Below are positions 11,001 through 21,381 of a DNA stretch of 64,000 nt, in pieces. The DNA is from Acidimicrobiales bacterium (GTDB lineage Bacteria > Actinomycetota > Acidimicrobiia > Acidimicrobiales > SHLQ01): contig JAHDCX010000003.1 in the NCBI GenBank assembly GCA_020629635.1, positions 205,480 through 269,479 of the forward strand, read 5' to 3'. The position numbers and the translations under genes are program-made. Position 1 is the stretch's first letter. Every line of letters begins with the position of its first letter. The notes beneath the pieces are model-generated. The model did no database searches. It was given only the letters and a program-made list of their open reading frames with translations, and was not told where the DNA came from.

Positions 11001-14000
11001 CTCGATCCGCGTGATCGACCTCGAATCGACGAGCCGGACCGGAACCATCCCGTCGGTGTTCGGGACCTTCGCCGACCTCGAAGCACTGCGGCTGGCCGAC
11101 AACGAGCTTCGTGGCCCAGTCCCCGAAGAACTCCACACCATTCCGGCGGGCCTCACCGTCGTGAGCCTGGACGGGAACAACTGCCTGCTTGCCGGCCCGA
11201 ACGCACTTCGTTCGTACCTCGACACCATCGATCCCGATTGGCAACTCGGGTGTGGCGACAGCGACGGCGACGGGCTCTGGGACTCTGACGAAGACGCGAA
11301 CGTCGACGGCGACTTCGACGCGACGACGAACCGCGGCCACAACACCGACGGAGACGCAAACGCCGACGCCTTCGACGCCAACGACGACGGCGACGGGCTG
11401 TTGACGGCGGCAGAGAACCCGGACCCGAATGGGGACGGGTCGTCGCTCGACGCCCTCGACGCCGACCGTGATGGACAGAGCGACCACATCGACCTGGTGA
11501 CCGCACCGGCGTCGACGCCGATCGAGACCGAGCGACGCATCGCCGGCGACACCGGAGACTTGGCATCCGCACCGGCGCTCGGCGATCGATTCGGGGCGTC
11601 CGTGACGCCCATCGGCGACCTCAATGGTGACGGCGTCATCGACCTCGCCGTCGGGGCCCCCGGCACCGACGACGGCGGCATCAACCGCGGAAGCGTCCAC
11701 ATCCTCCTGATGAACGCAGACGGGTCAGTCGCTGGTCAGACCGTGATCAACGACTCTGCCGGAGGGCTCCTCAACACCATTCCCAGCCAGTCGGCGTTCG
11801 GCGCGGCGCTCGCCTCCCCCGGCGACCTCGACCACGACGGCACGGTCGACCTCATCGTCGGCGCTCCGGGCCATTCGGTCGCGGGACCCGAACGAGGGGC
11901 GATCTACGTGCTCTACCTGAACCCGGACGGATCGGTCGCCAGAGACGTCCTCATCGCCGACGGCGCAGGACTGCCGGTCAACCTGAACGACGGCGACCGC
12001 TTCGGCTCCGCGCTTGCGACGACACGCGACCTCGACGGCAACGGCGGTCCCGAAGTCCTCGTCGGCGCTCCGGGAAGTGACGACGGAGGTGTCGACAAGG
12101 GCGCCGTCCACGTGCTCGAGCTCCGTTTCGACGGGCGCGTCGCAGCGACGACGATGATCGCCGAGTCGACCGACCTTCCCGGCGCCGTCGCTGATGGGGA
12201 CGAGTTCGGACACTCGGTCGCCGTCGTCGGCGATCTCGATGGCGACGGTCGCGAAGACGTGGCGATCGGTGCACCGGGTGCAGACGATGGAGGCCCCAAC
12301 CGAGGCGCCATCCACATGATCAGCCTGGACGCCGCGATCGATGCCGTCCCAGTTGCGCGGATCTCCGACACCAGCGGCGGCCTGACGACAGCCCTCGCGG
12401 ACGAGCTTCGGTTCGCCAGCTCGCTCGGCGCCGTCGGCGACGTCGACCGCGACGGCGTTCCCGACCTCCTGGTCGGCGCGCCCGACGCAGATCTCAACGG
12501 AACCGAACGAGGCGGGGCGATTCTCGTGCTCCTCTCCTCCAACGGCGAAGCGCGGGGCGAGCAGATCATCGGCTCCGGTTTCGGCGGACTCCTGGACCCC
12601 CTCGACGACGGGGACCGATTCGCCTCGGCGATCCGAGGAATCGGTGACCTCGACGGCGACGGAACGTTGACGCTCGCCGTCGGCGCCGACGGGGACTCCG
12701 ACGATGCGCCGACCGCCGGCGCGCTGTGGATTCTCGATCTCGACGTTGCGTCATCCGTGATCGTGAACTCGACGGCGGACGGGCCGGACGACACGCCAGG
12801 AGACGGCGTCTGCGACACCGGCGGAACGAACTCCTCAGGCGAAATCGAATGCACGCTTCGTGCTGCGCTCGAAGAAGCGAACGCCTCGACGAGTGTCGAG
12901 ACCGTCGAGTTCGAGATTCCGACGAACGACCCCGGGTACACCGGCAACCATTGGACGATCCGGCCCGACACGCCGCTTCCGACGATCGTGCGTCCGGTCG
13001 CCATCCTGGGCGAAACACAGACGGGTTCGGTTTGTGCCGCGGATGGCAACCACACGCTCACGATCTATCTGAACGGTGGCGCCGCCGGCGCCGCACCCGT
13101 CCTCGACATTGCGGCAGGCGACTCGCTGATCAGTGGCGTCGCCGTCGCCAACTCGCCGTCGCGCGGGATCGACCTCGACTCGAGTGACAATCAGGTGCGT
13201 TGTGCATTCGTCGGCATCCGCCCCGATCTCGGAGGCACCCCCGAAACGCTGCGCGGTATCCGGGTCAACGGAGACCGTAACCTCATCGGCGGTGGCGAAC
13301 CCGGCGACATGAACATCATCACCGTCGAGGGCGAGGACGGGGTCTTTGTTGGAGGCACGTCCGCCGACACGGTGATCACTGGCAACCGAATCGGCACCGA
13401 CCCGACGGGTGCGGTCGATCTCAGTCTCCAAGGGACGGGCGTGCGTATCGGTGCGTCGGCTGCCCGGACCACGATCGAGGACAACCTCGTGAGCGGTAAC
13501 CGTCTCACCGCGATCCACGTCCAGACCACGTCCACCGACACCGGGGTCATCCGAAACAACCTCATCGGCCCGGCAGCCGATGGAACGTCGGCGATACGCA
13601 ACGGTTGGGATGGCATCAGTGTCCACGACGGAACCGGCCTCCTGATCGGCGATGTCGACCCCGCGCTCGGAAACACCATCGCGTACAACAACGGCGACGG
13701 CATTCACGTGACGACGACGGCGCTCGGCGACGCCGTGATTCTCGGCAACTCGATCCACAGCAACAATCGCCTCGGCATCGACGTGGGCGTCGATGGCGTC
13801 ACCGCGAACGTCGACGGCGACAGCATCGTCGATCATCCGACGATTCTCTCCGCCGAGGCCTCCGGCGGCCTCATCACCCTGGTCGTCGAGCTCACGGGCG
13901 AGGCGGGCGACCGCCGTATCGAAGGGCACCGAATTCTGGTGCCGGACGGTTCGGGTCATGGAGAGGGACGTGTCCCGATCTCCAACACGACGGTGAGCCA

Positions 14001-17000
14001 TCCAGGCGGTAGTCAAGAACTCCTCCTGCTGATTCCAGGAAGCCCCGGCGATGTGGTGACACTCACCGCGACGACGGTCGACACCCTCGGCGACTTTGGG
14101 TCGACGTCGGAGTTCTCGAACGCCTACACGGCAACGGCGGGCACGACGGCACTGGTCAACTCGACGAACGACGGCAGCGACCTCGTCCCTGGCGACGACC
14201 GGTGTGACACGGGCGGAACGAACGCCGAAGGATTCCCCGAGTGCACGTTGCGAGCAGCGCTCGAAGAAACCGGCGCAGCGGCAAGCACGCTCGAGGCCGT
14301 CGAGTTCGCCATTCCGACCATCGACAGTGGGTACGACTCCACGACCGGCGTGTGGACGATCGACATCGGTTCGACCCTTGTCAATACCGGTGCGATGTCC
14401 ATCGACGGCTCGACCCAACAGGGCTTCCGACCAAACACCAACCCCGCACTCCAGTCCTTCAATGGCCAACCCGTCATCCACGTTGACGGCTCGGCGATGA
14501 CCGTCGGAAGCGTGCTCGACGTGCGGTACCCCGTGGCGATTTCCGACCTGATCGTGTCCGACAGCCCCGAGTTCGGGATCCGCCTTCGCCAGGACGCCGT
14601 GGGTTCGAGCGTCACCGGAAGTTGGATCGGACTTCGGCCGGACGGGACGACCGCAGGGCCCACCGCATGGACGAACCTCGGCGTGAACGCTTCAGACGTC
14701 ACGATCGGCGGAACCCTCCCCGAGGACCGCAACGTCCTGGCCTCCGGAGGACAGGGCGTCCGGTTGCTGTCTTCCACCCCGACCGGCATCGAGATCGAAG
14801 GCAACCTCATCGGCGTCGACGTGACAGGCGTTGCGGCGCTCGGCCATGACGACGGCGGCATCGACACCAACGGGATCACCGACGTGACGATCGTCGACAA
14901 CATCGTTGGCGCCAGTCGCGGCGTAGCCGCAGTACTCGTCGACGGGTCGGCCGGCGTCACCGTGCAGAACAACTGGATCGGTATTGGCGCAGACGGCCAG
15001 GCCGCCATCCCGAACGTGGTCGGTATCCGTGTGGTCGACTCGGTCAAGGTCGCCGTCACCCGAAACACGATCGCGGCACAGACCTCCGACGGGGTCCAGA
15101 TCGAGAACTCGATCGCCGCACTGTCCGCCAACCGAATTGGTCGCAACGGTCTCGACCAACCAGCCGGCAACGGCGGCCACGGAGTACTTCTCGACCGTTC
15201 TCCAGATTCGACGATCGGCGGGCTGAACCCCGGCGCAGCGAACGTCATCGGCCACAGCGGCGAGGACGGTGTCTCGGTCATCGGCGGAGGCGCCATTCTG
15301 GGCAATGTGATCGCGGACAGTGGAGATCTGGCGATCGACTGGAACAACGACGGGGTCACCACCAACGACTCCCCCGACGTCGACGGCGTGACCAACCATC
15401 CCGTCATTCGCACGCTCAACCTGTCGGGCACCAACGCAACGGCTGAGTTTGATCTCGACGCTCCGGCGGGCTCCTATCGCATCGAGTTCTTCGTCAACTC
15501 AACGATCGACCCATCGGGCCACGGCGAAGCAGAACGCTTCGAGACGACGATCGACATCGTCCATCCCGGCGGCGGTGAGCAGGCATTCACCCACGTCTTC
15601 ACTGCCGCTCCCGGAGATCTCGTCAGCGCAACCGCCACACCGCTCGACCTCATCACCGGACCCGGTTCGACGTCGGAGTTGTCCGCCACGGTCCGAACCA
15701 ATCGAGCCCCCGTGTTCGATGGTGCCGTGGGAACCCGCACCGATCCTGAGAGCGGTTCGGTCGACATTCCCATGCCCGCAACCGACCTCGATGGCGACAC
15801 GCTCACCTGGCAGGCAGTGGACCTCCCACCCGGGCTCTCGATCGACACGGCGACCGGACGAATCACCGGAACGGTCTCGCCGACAGGCGCCGCCGGTTCG
15901 CCCTACTCGACCCTCGTGACCGTGTCGGATGGACGTGGTGGCGAAGATGTCGACACGTGGCTCTGGGTCATCACCGACGTCAATCGGCCACCAACGATCG
16001 ACCCGATCCTCGATCAGACGATCGACGAGCTGACGACGCTCGCGTTCACCGCTTCCGCAAGCGACCCCGACCTGCCGGCGAACACGGTCACGTTCAGCTC
16101 TGCCGATCTCCCGCCGGGAGCGACGCTCGATCCTGGGACCGGAGCCTTCTCCTGGACGCCGACCGAGCTCCACGGCCCGGGCTCGTTCACCGTGACCATC
16201 CGAGCGACAGACAACGGTTCGCCGACGCTCTCGGACGAAACGTCATTCACGATCACCGTGAACGAGGTGAACACCGATCCCATGGTCTCACCGATCGGAC
16301 CGCAGCTGTCGGGTGAGGGATCCACCGTGTCCATCTCGCCGGTCGTGGTGGACCCGGACGTGCCGGTCAACACCCTCACCTGGTCGGCGATGGGGCTCCC
16401 GCCTGGCCTGGCGATCGACACCACCACCGGCGAGATCTCCGGCACCGTGGACAACACCGCCGGCGCTGGATCGCCCTACACGGTCGTCATCTCTGTGGAC
16501 GATGGCGTCGGTGGTTCGGCCTCCGAGACGGTGGCCTGGACCATCACCAACACGAACCAGAACCCGACGATCGATCCGATCGACAGCCAGGTCGTCGACG
16601 AAGGCGACACCGTCACGTTCGTCGTGATCGCCCGCGATCCCGACCTTCCCCCCGACAACCTCACCCTCAGCGCCGCGGACCTTCCCGCCGGAGCCACCTT
16701 TGATCCGACGACAGGCGTCTTCGAGTGGGTGACGTCGGAGATCGACGGGCCGTCGACGACGGTCATCACCGTCACGGCGACCGACGACGGTACCCCGAAC
16801 CTTGCCGCCTCTCGGCCGGTGTCGGTCACGGTGAACGAGGTCAACACCGACCCGGTCCTCGCTGCGATCGAACCCGCCCCCGGCGATGGGCTCCCAGGCG
16901 GAGGCGGTGCGGGCGCCTCCGATGCGTTCCTCGTCCCGGAGGGCACGACGTTCTCCGTCACACCGACGGTGACCGACGTCGACCTGCCAAGCAACACCAT

Positions 17001-19347
17001 GACCTTCAGCGCGCTGGGTCTCCCGGACACCGCGACCCTCGACACCTCGACGGGCGAGATCACCTGGACCCCCGACGAGGCCGCCGCACCGTCGACTCAC
17101 GAAGTCACGCTCACGGTCACCGACGACGCCAACGGCACGTCCTCGCAGAGCTTCACCGTCGTCGGCACCGAAGTGAACGCCGATCCAACGATCGGCGTGG
17201 TCCCGGACGCCACGATCAACGAGTTCGAGACCCTCACCGTTGCGTTCTCCGCGATCGACCCGGATCTCCCCACCCAGACGCTCACGTTCTCGGCGCTCGA
17301 CCTACCGCTCGGCGCGGCGGTCGATCCGGACACCGGCGAGTTCGAGTGGACTCCGGGCGAAGGCGACGGACAGAGCCAGTTCTCGATTACCGCAATCGTC
17401 AGCGATGACTCCGGCGGCTCGGATGAGACGACGTTCACCGTCACGGTCAACGAGATCAATGAACCGCCGTCGATCGAGACCACCGAAGCCATCGAAACGA
17501 CGGAGGACGACCAGATCTCGATCACCCTGCTCGGCACCGACGTCGACCTTCCCGCAGATCCGCTCGCCTGGTCGGCGAACGGACTCCCTCCCGGCTTGGC
17601 TCTGGATCCTTCGACGGGCGTCGTCAGCGGACGGCTCCCCTTCGACGCGTCGGACAACTCGCCCTACCTCGTCGAGATCTCCTTGGCGGACGGGCGCGGC
17701 GGCGTGGACACCGTGGAGATCGAGTGGACCGTGGCCAACAAGAACCGTGGGCCGGTCATCAACACCGTCCCTGCACAGACCATCGACGAGGGCACGTCGT
17801 TGCGGCTCCCGGTCATCGCCACCGATCCCGACGGCGACCTCCTGTCCTACACCCTCGCCGGGCAACCCGCCGGCGCACTGATCGACACGGTGACGGGCGA
17901 GATCCGCTGGTCGCCCGGAGAGGCACAAGGTCCCGGAACCTTCACCTTCGACGTCATCGTCCGCGACGTCCGCAGCGATGCGATCGCCGCCCAGACCCCG
18001 GTACGAATCACCGTGCGCGAGGTCAACCGTCGTCCTTCACTCGCTGCGGTGGCAGACGGCCTTCGAGGTGCGGTCGACACGCTGTTCACGCTCGGCATGG
18101 CGGCATCGGATCCGGACCGACCCGACAACACGCTTCGATTCCGACTGGTCGACGGGCCGCCCGGCGCGAGCGTCGATCCCATCACCGGTCTCGTCAGCTG
18201 GCGACCGAGCGACGACTATGGCAATCGCACCGCGGCGATGACCGTGGAGGTCACCGACAACGGAAGCCCTGCCCGCACCGACCGACGCACCTTCTCGATC
18301 TTCGTCGAGGTCCCACCGCTCGCGTTCGTGGCGCCAGTGGCACGTGGCGACTCCGAACAGGTCATCTTCGGGCAGACGGCGATCTTCTCGGTGCTGAACA
18401 ACGACGACGGAGAGGGACTCCGCATCATCGAGGTCACCGACCCCGCCAACGCTCGGGTGTCGATCGTCCGTGACGGACAACAGATCGCGTTCTTCCCGGA
18501 CCAGGGCTTCTCCGGCCAGACGACGTTCACCTACACCGTCCAGAACGCTGACGGGATCGTCAGCACCCCGACGTCGGTGACCGTGTTCGTCGGTACACCA
18601 AACGTGGTGGCCAACGACGATCAGTTCCGCACGATCGAGAACGTCGAGGGGATCTTCGACGTGCTCGAGAACGACGTCTTCGACACGGACGTCACGATCG
18701 AGCTCGGCCGAGCGGTGAACGGATCGATCGAGAAGACCAACGATGGAAAGGTCCGGTACACCCCGGATCGGGGATTCGTGGGCACCGACCAATTCACGTA
18801 CACGATCACCGACGACTTCGGCTCCTTCCAGGTCGCCACGGTGACGATCGAGGTCAGCGAAGAGGTCCTCACCGACGCCGCCATTGAACTCCTCGAGGTC
18901 GACACTCCCGAGCCGAGTGAGGAAATCGTCCCGTCGGAGGGATCCGACGAAGGATCGATCGCTGCGTCACCGATCCAGATCGGCGAGTTCACCTCGGCAT
19001 TCGCTGGCACCGTGTCCTCGCTCGATGTCCCACCCGCGATGGTCATGGGCGCCGGAATGTGGATGATCCTGTTCGGGATCGCGGTGACCTGGTTCATGCC
19101 TGGTGGTGCGGTCATGGTCGTCAACAACGTGTCTCGCGGAAACCAGATCGCCGTTCAGACGCGCGGGGGCGAGACCGACGAACGGTTCGAGATCCGACAC
19201 GACGCCGACATGATCTGGTCGACCGGACGCAGTCGCCGACGGCGTGGCCGTCGTTTCCGACGCATCGAAACCCCGAGTGGGCCCGGCTACGTCGACGAGA
19301 AGCAGCTCGTCGAGATGAACGAGGCCTATCTCGAGAGCGAGGGTTGA
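8086..19347 (+). CDS. Giant multidomain surface protein (LamG, CSLREA, beta-helix, LRR, FG-GAP, Ig/cadherin-like)
   Basis: 3,753 residues, GTG start overlapping the upstream stop. Order by approximate residue: signal peptide (1-33); LamG/concanavalin-like domain (38-245); CSLREA motif (about 254) and a parallel beta-helix (to about 660); thrombospondin-type-3 Ca-binding repeats (726-772); leucine-rich repeats (819-1025); more Asp-rich repeats (1056-1139); FG-GAP/integrin-like propeller repeats (1159-1559); a second and a third CSLREA plus beta-helix (about 1560-1905 and 2022-2432); about ten putative-Ig/cadherin-like repeats with 'PPGLSIDTATGRI'-type motifs (2539-3412); two VCBS/cadherin-like domains (to 3595); one membrane segment (about 3650-3672); and a basic cytoplasmic tail of about 80 residues. 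It is probably a C-terminally anchored adhesin or polysaccharide-binding surface protein. Function is inferred from domains. Confidence 0.85.
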   Translation: MRTRRLVFRRRPVVGALSILAGLILVISPALSAPPSGAVGVWHFDEGSGLVAADSSGNGFDGAISGPEYAPGLSQTGLDFRGGTNERVIIDDAIGGELDPGNGDLTLSLWMRTSGSPSAGPPAESWELVEKRDVGGDGYELYLWNNLGGATLSWQLWDEGSPWNVSVAAPNDGGWHHIAGVVDGPDITLYVDGSPVGTTTTARVDVDPAADLVLGSDSTGAAWSDYEGDLDELRIYPRALTPEEIGDLATATAIVNSTADADDLLAGDGVCDTGATIVGGDRECTLRAALSEANASALVDAINFDIPTSDAGHDPVAGVWTFAPASVYPAISEAVVIDGHTQSGATPPTVAWPAPMDGSISLEILGGLGGNTAPIGLHLSASAVGTEIRGVAIGGFSGHGVVVDADDAVVTHVHSGVRADGTTPAANGVGITVRAGGARIGGPTAADRVVVSGNLLAGIELPSARASNVIDGTFVGLAKDGVTVVPNGDHGIEISDTETAAIGVVGNTIAGHAAGEVTLISARGARIENNLIGVAHDGTALGGNDGIQITNSSTSSVVTGNTIASLAGAGVTITSASSVDNAVVSNSIHGNGGLGIDIDAIGPLPNDSGDVDAGPNGLQNHPTITSATAIGGILTVAFELDTEAGDVAVEVYSNPDGADPSGFGEGQTLLGTRTISHGGAGPEPHQVSVSGTVGDIISLTATRLDALAAPQSTSEFSPVVVATAGTCTDTDNDGLCDFEEDANLDGDNDPSTSPGPDTDGDTTPDWLDPINTVGYDCGADQAVIPATECGALVRIFEDTNGVGWVDSTRWITSEPDRWFGVTVDGGFVTGLELPANGLIGSLPDEIANLPNLTTLDLGDNSLTGDLPDGVASMTGLEILDLGGNSFTPDVIPAWTETLTNLTVLDLSGTGRVGPIPAGLDQLTSLVELRLGDNDLDGPIPDELAALTQLVVLDLGGNDFEPGPIPSWLSDRTSIRVIDLESTSRTGTIPSVFGTFADLEALRLADNELRGPVPEELHTIPAGLTVVSLDGNNCLLAGPNALRSYLDTIDPDWQLGCGDSDGDGLWDSDEDANVDGDFDATTNRGHNTDGDANADAFDANDDGDGLLTAAENPDPNGDGSSLDALDADRDGQSDHIDLVTAPASTPIETERRIAGDTGDLASAPALGDRFGASVTPIGDLNGDGVIDLAVGAPGTDDGGINRGSVHILLMNADGSVAGQTVINDSAGGLLNTIPSQSAFGAALASPGDLDHDGTVDLIVGAPGHSVAGPERGAIYVLYLNPDGSVARDVLIADGAGLPVNLNDGDRFGSALATTRDLDGNGGPEVLVGAPGSDDGGVDKGAVHVLELRFDGRVAATTMIAESTDLPGAVADGDEFGHSVAVVGDLDGDGREDVAIGAPGADDGGPNRGAIHMISLDAAIDAVPVARISDTSGGLTTALADELRFASSLGAVGDVDRDGVPDLLVGAPDADLNGTERGGAILVLLSSNGEARGEQIIGSGFGGLLDPLDDGDRFASAIRGIGDLDGDGTLTLAVGADGDSDDAPTAGALWILDLDVASSVIVNSTADGPDDTPGDGVCDTGGTNSSGEIECTLRAALEEANASTSVETVEFEIPTNDPGYTGNHWTIRPDTPLPTIVRPVAILGETQTGSVCAADGNHTLTIYLNGGAAGAAPVLDIAAGDSLISGVAVANSPSRGIDLDSSDNQVRCAFVGIRPDLGGTPETLRGIRVNGDRNLIGGGEPGDMNIITVEGEDGVFVGGTSADTVITGNRIGTDPTGAVDLSLQGTGVRIGASAARTTIEDNLVSGNRLTAIHVQTTSTDTGVIRNNLIGPAADGTSAIRNGWDGISVHDGTGLLIGDVDPALGNTIAYNNGDGIHVTTTALGDAVILGNSIHSNNRLGIDVGVDGVTANVDGDSIVDHPTILSAEASGGLITLVVELTGEAGDRRIEGHRILVPDGSGHGEGRVPISNTTVSHPGGSQELLLLIPGSPGDVVTLTATTVDTLGDFGSTSEFSNAYTATAGTTALVNSTNDGSDLVPGDDRCDTGGTNAEGFPECTLRAALEETGAAASTLEAVEFAIPTIDSGYDSTTGVWTIDIGSTLVNTGAMSIDGSTQQGFRPNTNPALQSFNGQPVIHVDGSAMTVGSVLDVRYPVAISDLIVSDSPEFGIRLRQDAVGSSVTGSWIGLRPDGTTAGPTAWTNLGVNASDVTIGGTLPEDRNVLASGGQGVRLLSSTPTGIEIEGNLIGVDVTGVAALGHDDGGIDTNGITDVTIVDNIVGASRGVAAVLVDGSAGVTVQNNWIGIGADGQAAIPNVVGIRVVDSVKVAVTRNTIAAQTSDGVQIENSIAALSANRIGRNGLDQPAGNGGHGVLLDRSPDSTIGGLNPGAANVIGHSGEDGVSVIGGGAILGNVIADSGDLAIDWNNDGVTTNDSPDVDGVTNHPVIRTLNLSGTNATAEFDLDAPAGSYRIEFFVNSTIDPSGHGEAERFETTIDIVHPGGGEQAFTHVFTAAPGDLVSATATPLDLITGPGSTSELSATVRTNRAPVFDGAVGTRTDPESGSVDIPMPATDLDGDTLTWQAVDLPPGLSIDTATGRITGTVSPTGAAGSPYSTLVTVSDGRGGEDVDTWLWVITDVNRPPTIDPILDQTIDELTTLAFTASASDPDLPANTVTFSSADLPPGATLDPGTGAFSWTPTELHGPGSFTVTIRATDNGSPTLSDETSFTITVNEVNTDPMVSPIGPQLSGEGSTVSISPVVVDPDVPVNTLTWSAMGLPPGLAIDTTTGEISGTVDNTAGAGSPYTVVISVDDGVGGSASETVAWTITNTNQNPTIDPIDSQVVDEGDTVTFVVIARDPDLPPDNLTLSAADLPAGATFDPTTGVFEWVTSEIDGPSTTVITVTATDDGTPNLAASRPVSVTVNEVNTDPVLAAIEPAPGDGLPGGGGAGASDAFLVPEGTTFSVTPTVTDVDLPSNTMTFSALGLPDTATLDTSTGEITWTPDEAAAPSTHEVTLTVTDDANGTSSQSFTVVGTEVNADPTIGVVPDATINEFETLTVAFSAIDPDLPTQTLTFSALDLPLGAAVDPDTGEFEWTPGEGDGQSQFSITAIVSDDSGGSDETTFTVTVNEINEPPSIETTEAIETTEDDQISITLLGTDVDLPADPLAWSANGLPPGLALDPSTGVVSGRLPFDASDNSPYLVEISLADGRGGVDTVEIEWTVANKNRGPVINTVPAQTIDEGTSLRLPVIATDPDGDLLSYTLAGQPAGALIDTVTGEIRWSPGEAQGPGTFTFDVIVRDVRSDAIAAQTPVRITVREVNRRPSLAAVADGLRGAVDTLFTLGMAASDPDRPDNTLRFRLVDGPPGASVDPITGLVSWRPSDDYGNRTAAMTVEVTDNGSPARTDRRTFSIFVEVPPLAFVAPVARGDSEQVIFGQTAIFSVLNNDDGEGLRIIEVTDPANARVSIVRDGQQIAFFPDQGFSGQTTFTYTVQNADGIVSTPTSVTVFVGTPNVVANDDQFRTIENVEGIFDVLENDVFDTDVTIELGRAVNGSIEKTNDGKVRYTPDRGFVGTDQFTYTITDDFGSFQVATVTIEVSEEVLTDAAIELLEVDTPEPSEEIVPSEGSDEGSIAASPIQIGEFTSAFAGTVSSLDVPPAMVMGAGMWMILFGIAVTWFMPGGAVMVVNNVSRGNQIAVQTRGGETDERFEIRHDADMIWSTGRSRRRRGRRFRRIETPSGPGYVDEKQLVEMNEAYLESEG

Positions 19348-20048
19348 TCGAGGGTGGTCCGCTGGCGCACGCCCGGCGCCAGCCCGACATCCATCATCCA
19401 GCGGGACGGCTCGATTTCGACGTGATCACCCGCCTTGGGATCCTCCGTGGCCGCCACCTCTACCGAAGTCGCCAGGCGGCGAAACGAACCAACGCCGGCC
19501 GGAACCAGGGTCGAGCCGACCGGATCGCCGATCCGGTGACCGGTCGCCACGACGGCTCTGCCATCGCGTTCGACGCGCAGCGTGCTGTCGACGATCCCGC
19601 TGTCTTCGCCGTGCCGGCCCAACACCGTCACCTCACGACCGACGAATCGACCGCTGCCGGACACCTCGATGGTCGAGGTCACGACATGCTCGGACCCACG
19701 AACGGAGATGGACGGTTGCGGACACCAGGCCAGCGACGCACCGTCGCCCACGATCATCCGAACTCGGAGCCGCGAGGCACCATCGCGGGGTAGGAGCATC
19801 GACGCGGCGACCGTCGATACCCGGAGCTCGGCCCCATCCCCGACGCGGATGTCCACCGAGAGATCGTCACCGCCGAGCGGCCCCGCCGATCCACCGACGA
19901 GCATCACCCCGGCGTGGGTTGACCGAAAGAGCAGTGGTGGATCCGAACGAATGGTCGTCAGGCTGGTGCTCGAGCCGACCCGTTCGGCGATCAGGACGGC
20001 GCGGGCGCGCACGAGGAGAACCAGGCGTCGTGTTGGGCGTCGAGCCAC
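19326..20048 (-). CDS. ureD: Urease accessory protein UreD (UreH)
   Basis: Last gene of the urease operon. UreD binds apo-urease and acts as the platform for UreF-UreG during nickel insertion. The protein is divergent but has the family pattern: '[21 protein letters not shown]' near the N-terminus, a central beta-rich core and the order-conserved position after ureG. Two starts are possible. The ATG at 20048 gives 240 residues and overlaps ureG by 58 bp; a GTG at 20012 gives 228 residues and a 22-bp overlap. The 3' end overlaps the convergent giant gene by 22 bp. Confidence 0.8.
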   Translation of the reverse strand: MARRPTRRLVLLVRARAVLIAERVGSSTSLTTIRSDPPLLFRSTHAGVMLVGGSAGPLGGDDLSVDIRVGDGAELRVSTVAASMLLPRDGASRLRVRMIVGDGASLAWCPQPSISVRGSEHVVTSTIEVSGSGRFVGREVTVLGRHGEDSGIVDSTLRVERDGRAVVATGHRIGDPVGSTLVPAGVGSFRRLATSVEVAATEDPKAGDHVEIEPSRWMMDVGLAPGVRQRTTLDQPSLSR

Positions 20049-20680
20049 CGGACGATTTCGTCCACGCCGTCCGGGCTCGTGACCGACGTGGCGACGACCG
20101 GCCGATCGCCCCGAACCGCCGTTGCGTCGCGCACCATCTGCGCCACGTCGGATCCCACGTGTCGGGCAAGGTCCACCTTGTTGATGACCAGGAGATCGGC
20201 GCTGGCGATGCCCGGACCCCCCTTGCGGGGAATGTCGTCGCCGCCGGCCGTGTCGATCACGAAAATCTGCCGGTCGACCAGGGCTCGGCTGAAGATTGCC
20301 GTGAGGTTGTCACCCCCGGATTCGACCAACGTGAGATCGACAGCATCGAGGTCGGTTTCGAGCGTTTCGATCGCCTCGAGATTGGCACTGATGTCATCGC
20401 GGATCGCGGTGTGCGGACAACAGCCGGTCTCCACGGCAACGATCCGACGTTCCTCCAGTACCTGTTCTCGTCGCAGCGCCTCGGCGTCCTCGGTCGTGAA
20501 GATGTCGTTGGTGACGACGGCGACGGAACGGCGGCTGGCGATCGATCGACACAACGCGGCGACGAGCGAAGTCTTGCCCGACCCGACCGGTCCGCCGATC
20601 CCGACTCGCAGCGCCCGCGACCCCGGTTCGGCGTCGGGCACGGTCCCGAGGCGGTCGTGACCGATGGCGATTTCATGCAT
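19991..20680 (-). CDS. ureG: Urease accessory GTPase UreG
   Basis: 229-residue SIMIBI-class GTPase that delivers nickel to urease. Visible motifs are the P-loop GPVGSGKT (about residue 32), the metal-binding CPH signature in '[13 protein letters not shown]', 'VESGGDNL', '[17 protein letters not shown]' and the base-recognition NKVD. The N-terminal extension before the P-loop is short, without a His-rich nickel store. It lies 18 bp after ureF and overlaps ureD, in the actinobacterial order F-G-D. Confidence 0.96.
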   Translation of the reverse strand: MHEIAIGHDRLGTVPDAEPGSRALRVGIGGPVGSGKTSLVAALCRSIASRRSVAVVTNDIFTTEDAEALRREQVLEERRIVAVETGCCPHTAIRDDISANLEAIETLETDLDAVDLTLVESGGDNLTAIFSRALVDRQIFVIDTAGGDDIPRKGGPGIASADLLVINKVDLARHVGSDVAQMVRDATAVRGDRPVVATSVTSPDGVDEIVRWLDAQHDAWFSSCAPAPS

Positions 20681-20698
20681 CTCGTCTCTCCCTGGTTC

Positions 20699-21379
20699 TC
20701 ATGAACGAAACATCCGGATGTCCCATCGACGGTGGGACTCGGCGAGCAGATCGACCAACGGGTTCGACCGACTCGGGAGGTCCGCGAGGTCGAGACCACT
20801 CCATCGCTGCGGGTCGCAGAGCGAACCGATCCGATCGTGTTGGCTCACCACGAGCCTGGCCGCAAGCGACGGGTCGAACCCATGAAGCCGAATCGCCGCG
20901 GTCGCGACGCCCGAGATCAGATGATGGAGGTGAATCGTCGCCGCATCGACGCCAGACACGCCCCAGCTCCCCGCAGTCACGGCGAACCCGACGGCGAGGT
21001 GTGGATGAGCGACGTCACGGGCCAGCTCGGTGATGCGCCCGACCGGATCACGCAGCGCGCCGATCCGAATCCATTGGCGCCCTTGAGATCGTGAGGCCAT
21101 CCGTTGCGCCGGTGAACAGATCCTTGCGTGGAGCTCAGCGTCGGCGCGGGCGATGAAGTCCGCATCGGCGTCGCCGGCAGCGATCTCCTCGACGATGCGA
21201 CCAACAAACGCCGCCTCGGAGGCTCCCGACGTCGCCAGGCGGAGCTCGACGAAGTCGAGCACATCGTGCTCCTCGGGCTCGGAGACCAGCGAGGTGATCG
21301 ACTCCCAACCGCCCGAATGCGCGTGTCCCCCAGTCGGCAGTCGACCGTCGGCCAGCAACAACACTCCGGGATCGACCAC
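20699..21379 (-). CDS. ureF: Urease accessory protein UreF
   Basis: 226 residues from a GTG start two bases after the ureC stop. UreF is an all-helical protein that joins UreD to UreG and gates the GTPase. The N-terminal sequence 'LLLADGRLPTGGHAHSGGWE' is the family hallmark, and 'GVSGVDAATIHLHHLISGVATAAIRL' fits the conserved C-terminal helices. The close spacing to ureC and ureG indicates one transcript. Confidence 0.92.
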   Translation of the reverse strand: MVDPGVLLLADGRLPTGGHAHSGGWESITSLVSEPEEHDVLDFVELRLATSGASEAAFVGRIVEEIAAGDADADFIARADAELHARICSPAQRMASRSQGRQWIRIGALRDPVGRITELARDVAHPHLAVGFAVTAGSWGVSGVDAATIHLHHLISGVATAAIRLHGFDPSLAARLVVSQHDRIGSLCDPQRWSGLDLADLPSRSNPLVDLLAESHRRWDIRMFRS

Positions 21380-21381
21380 GG

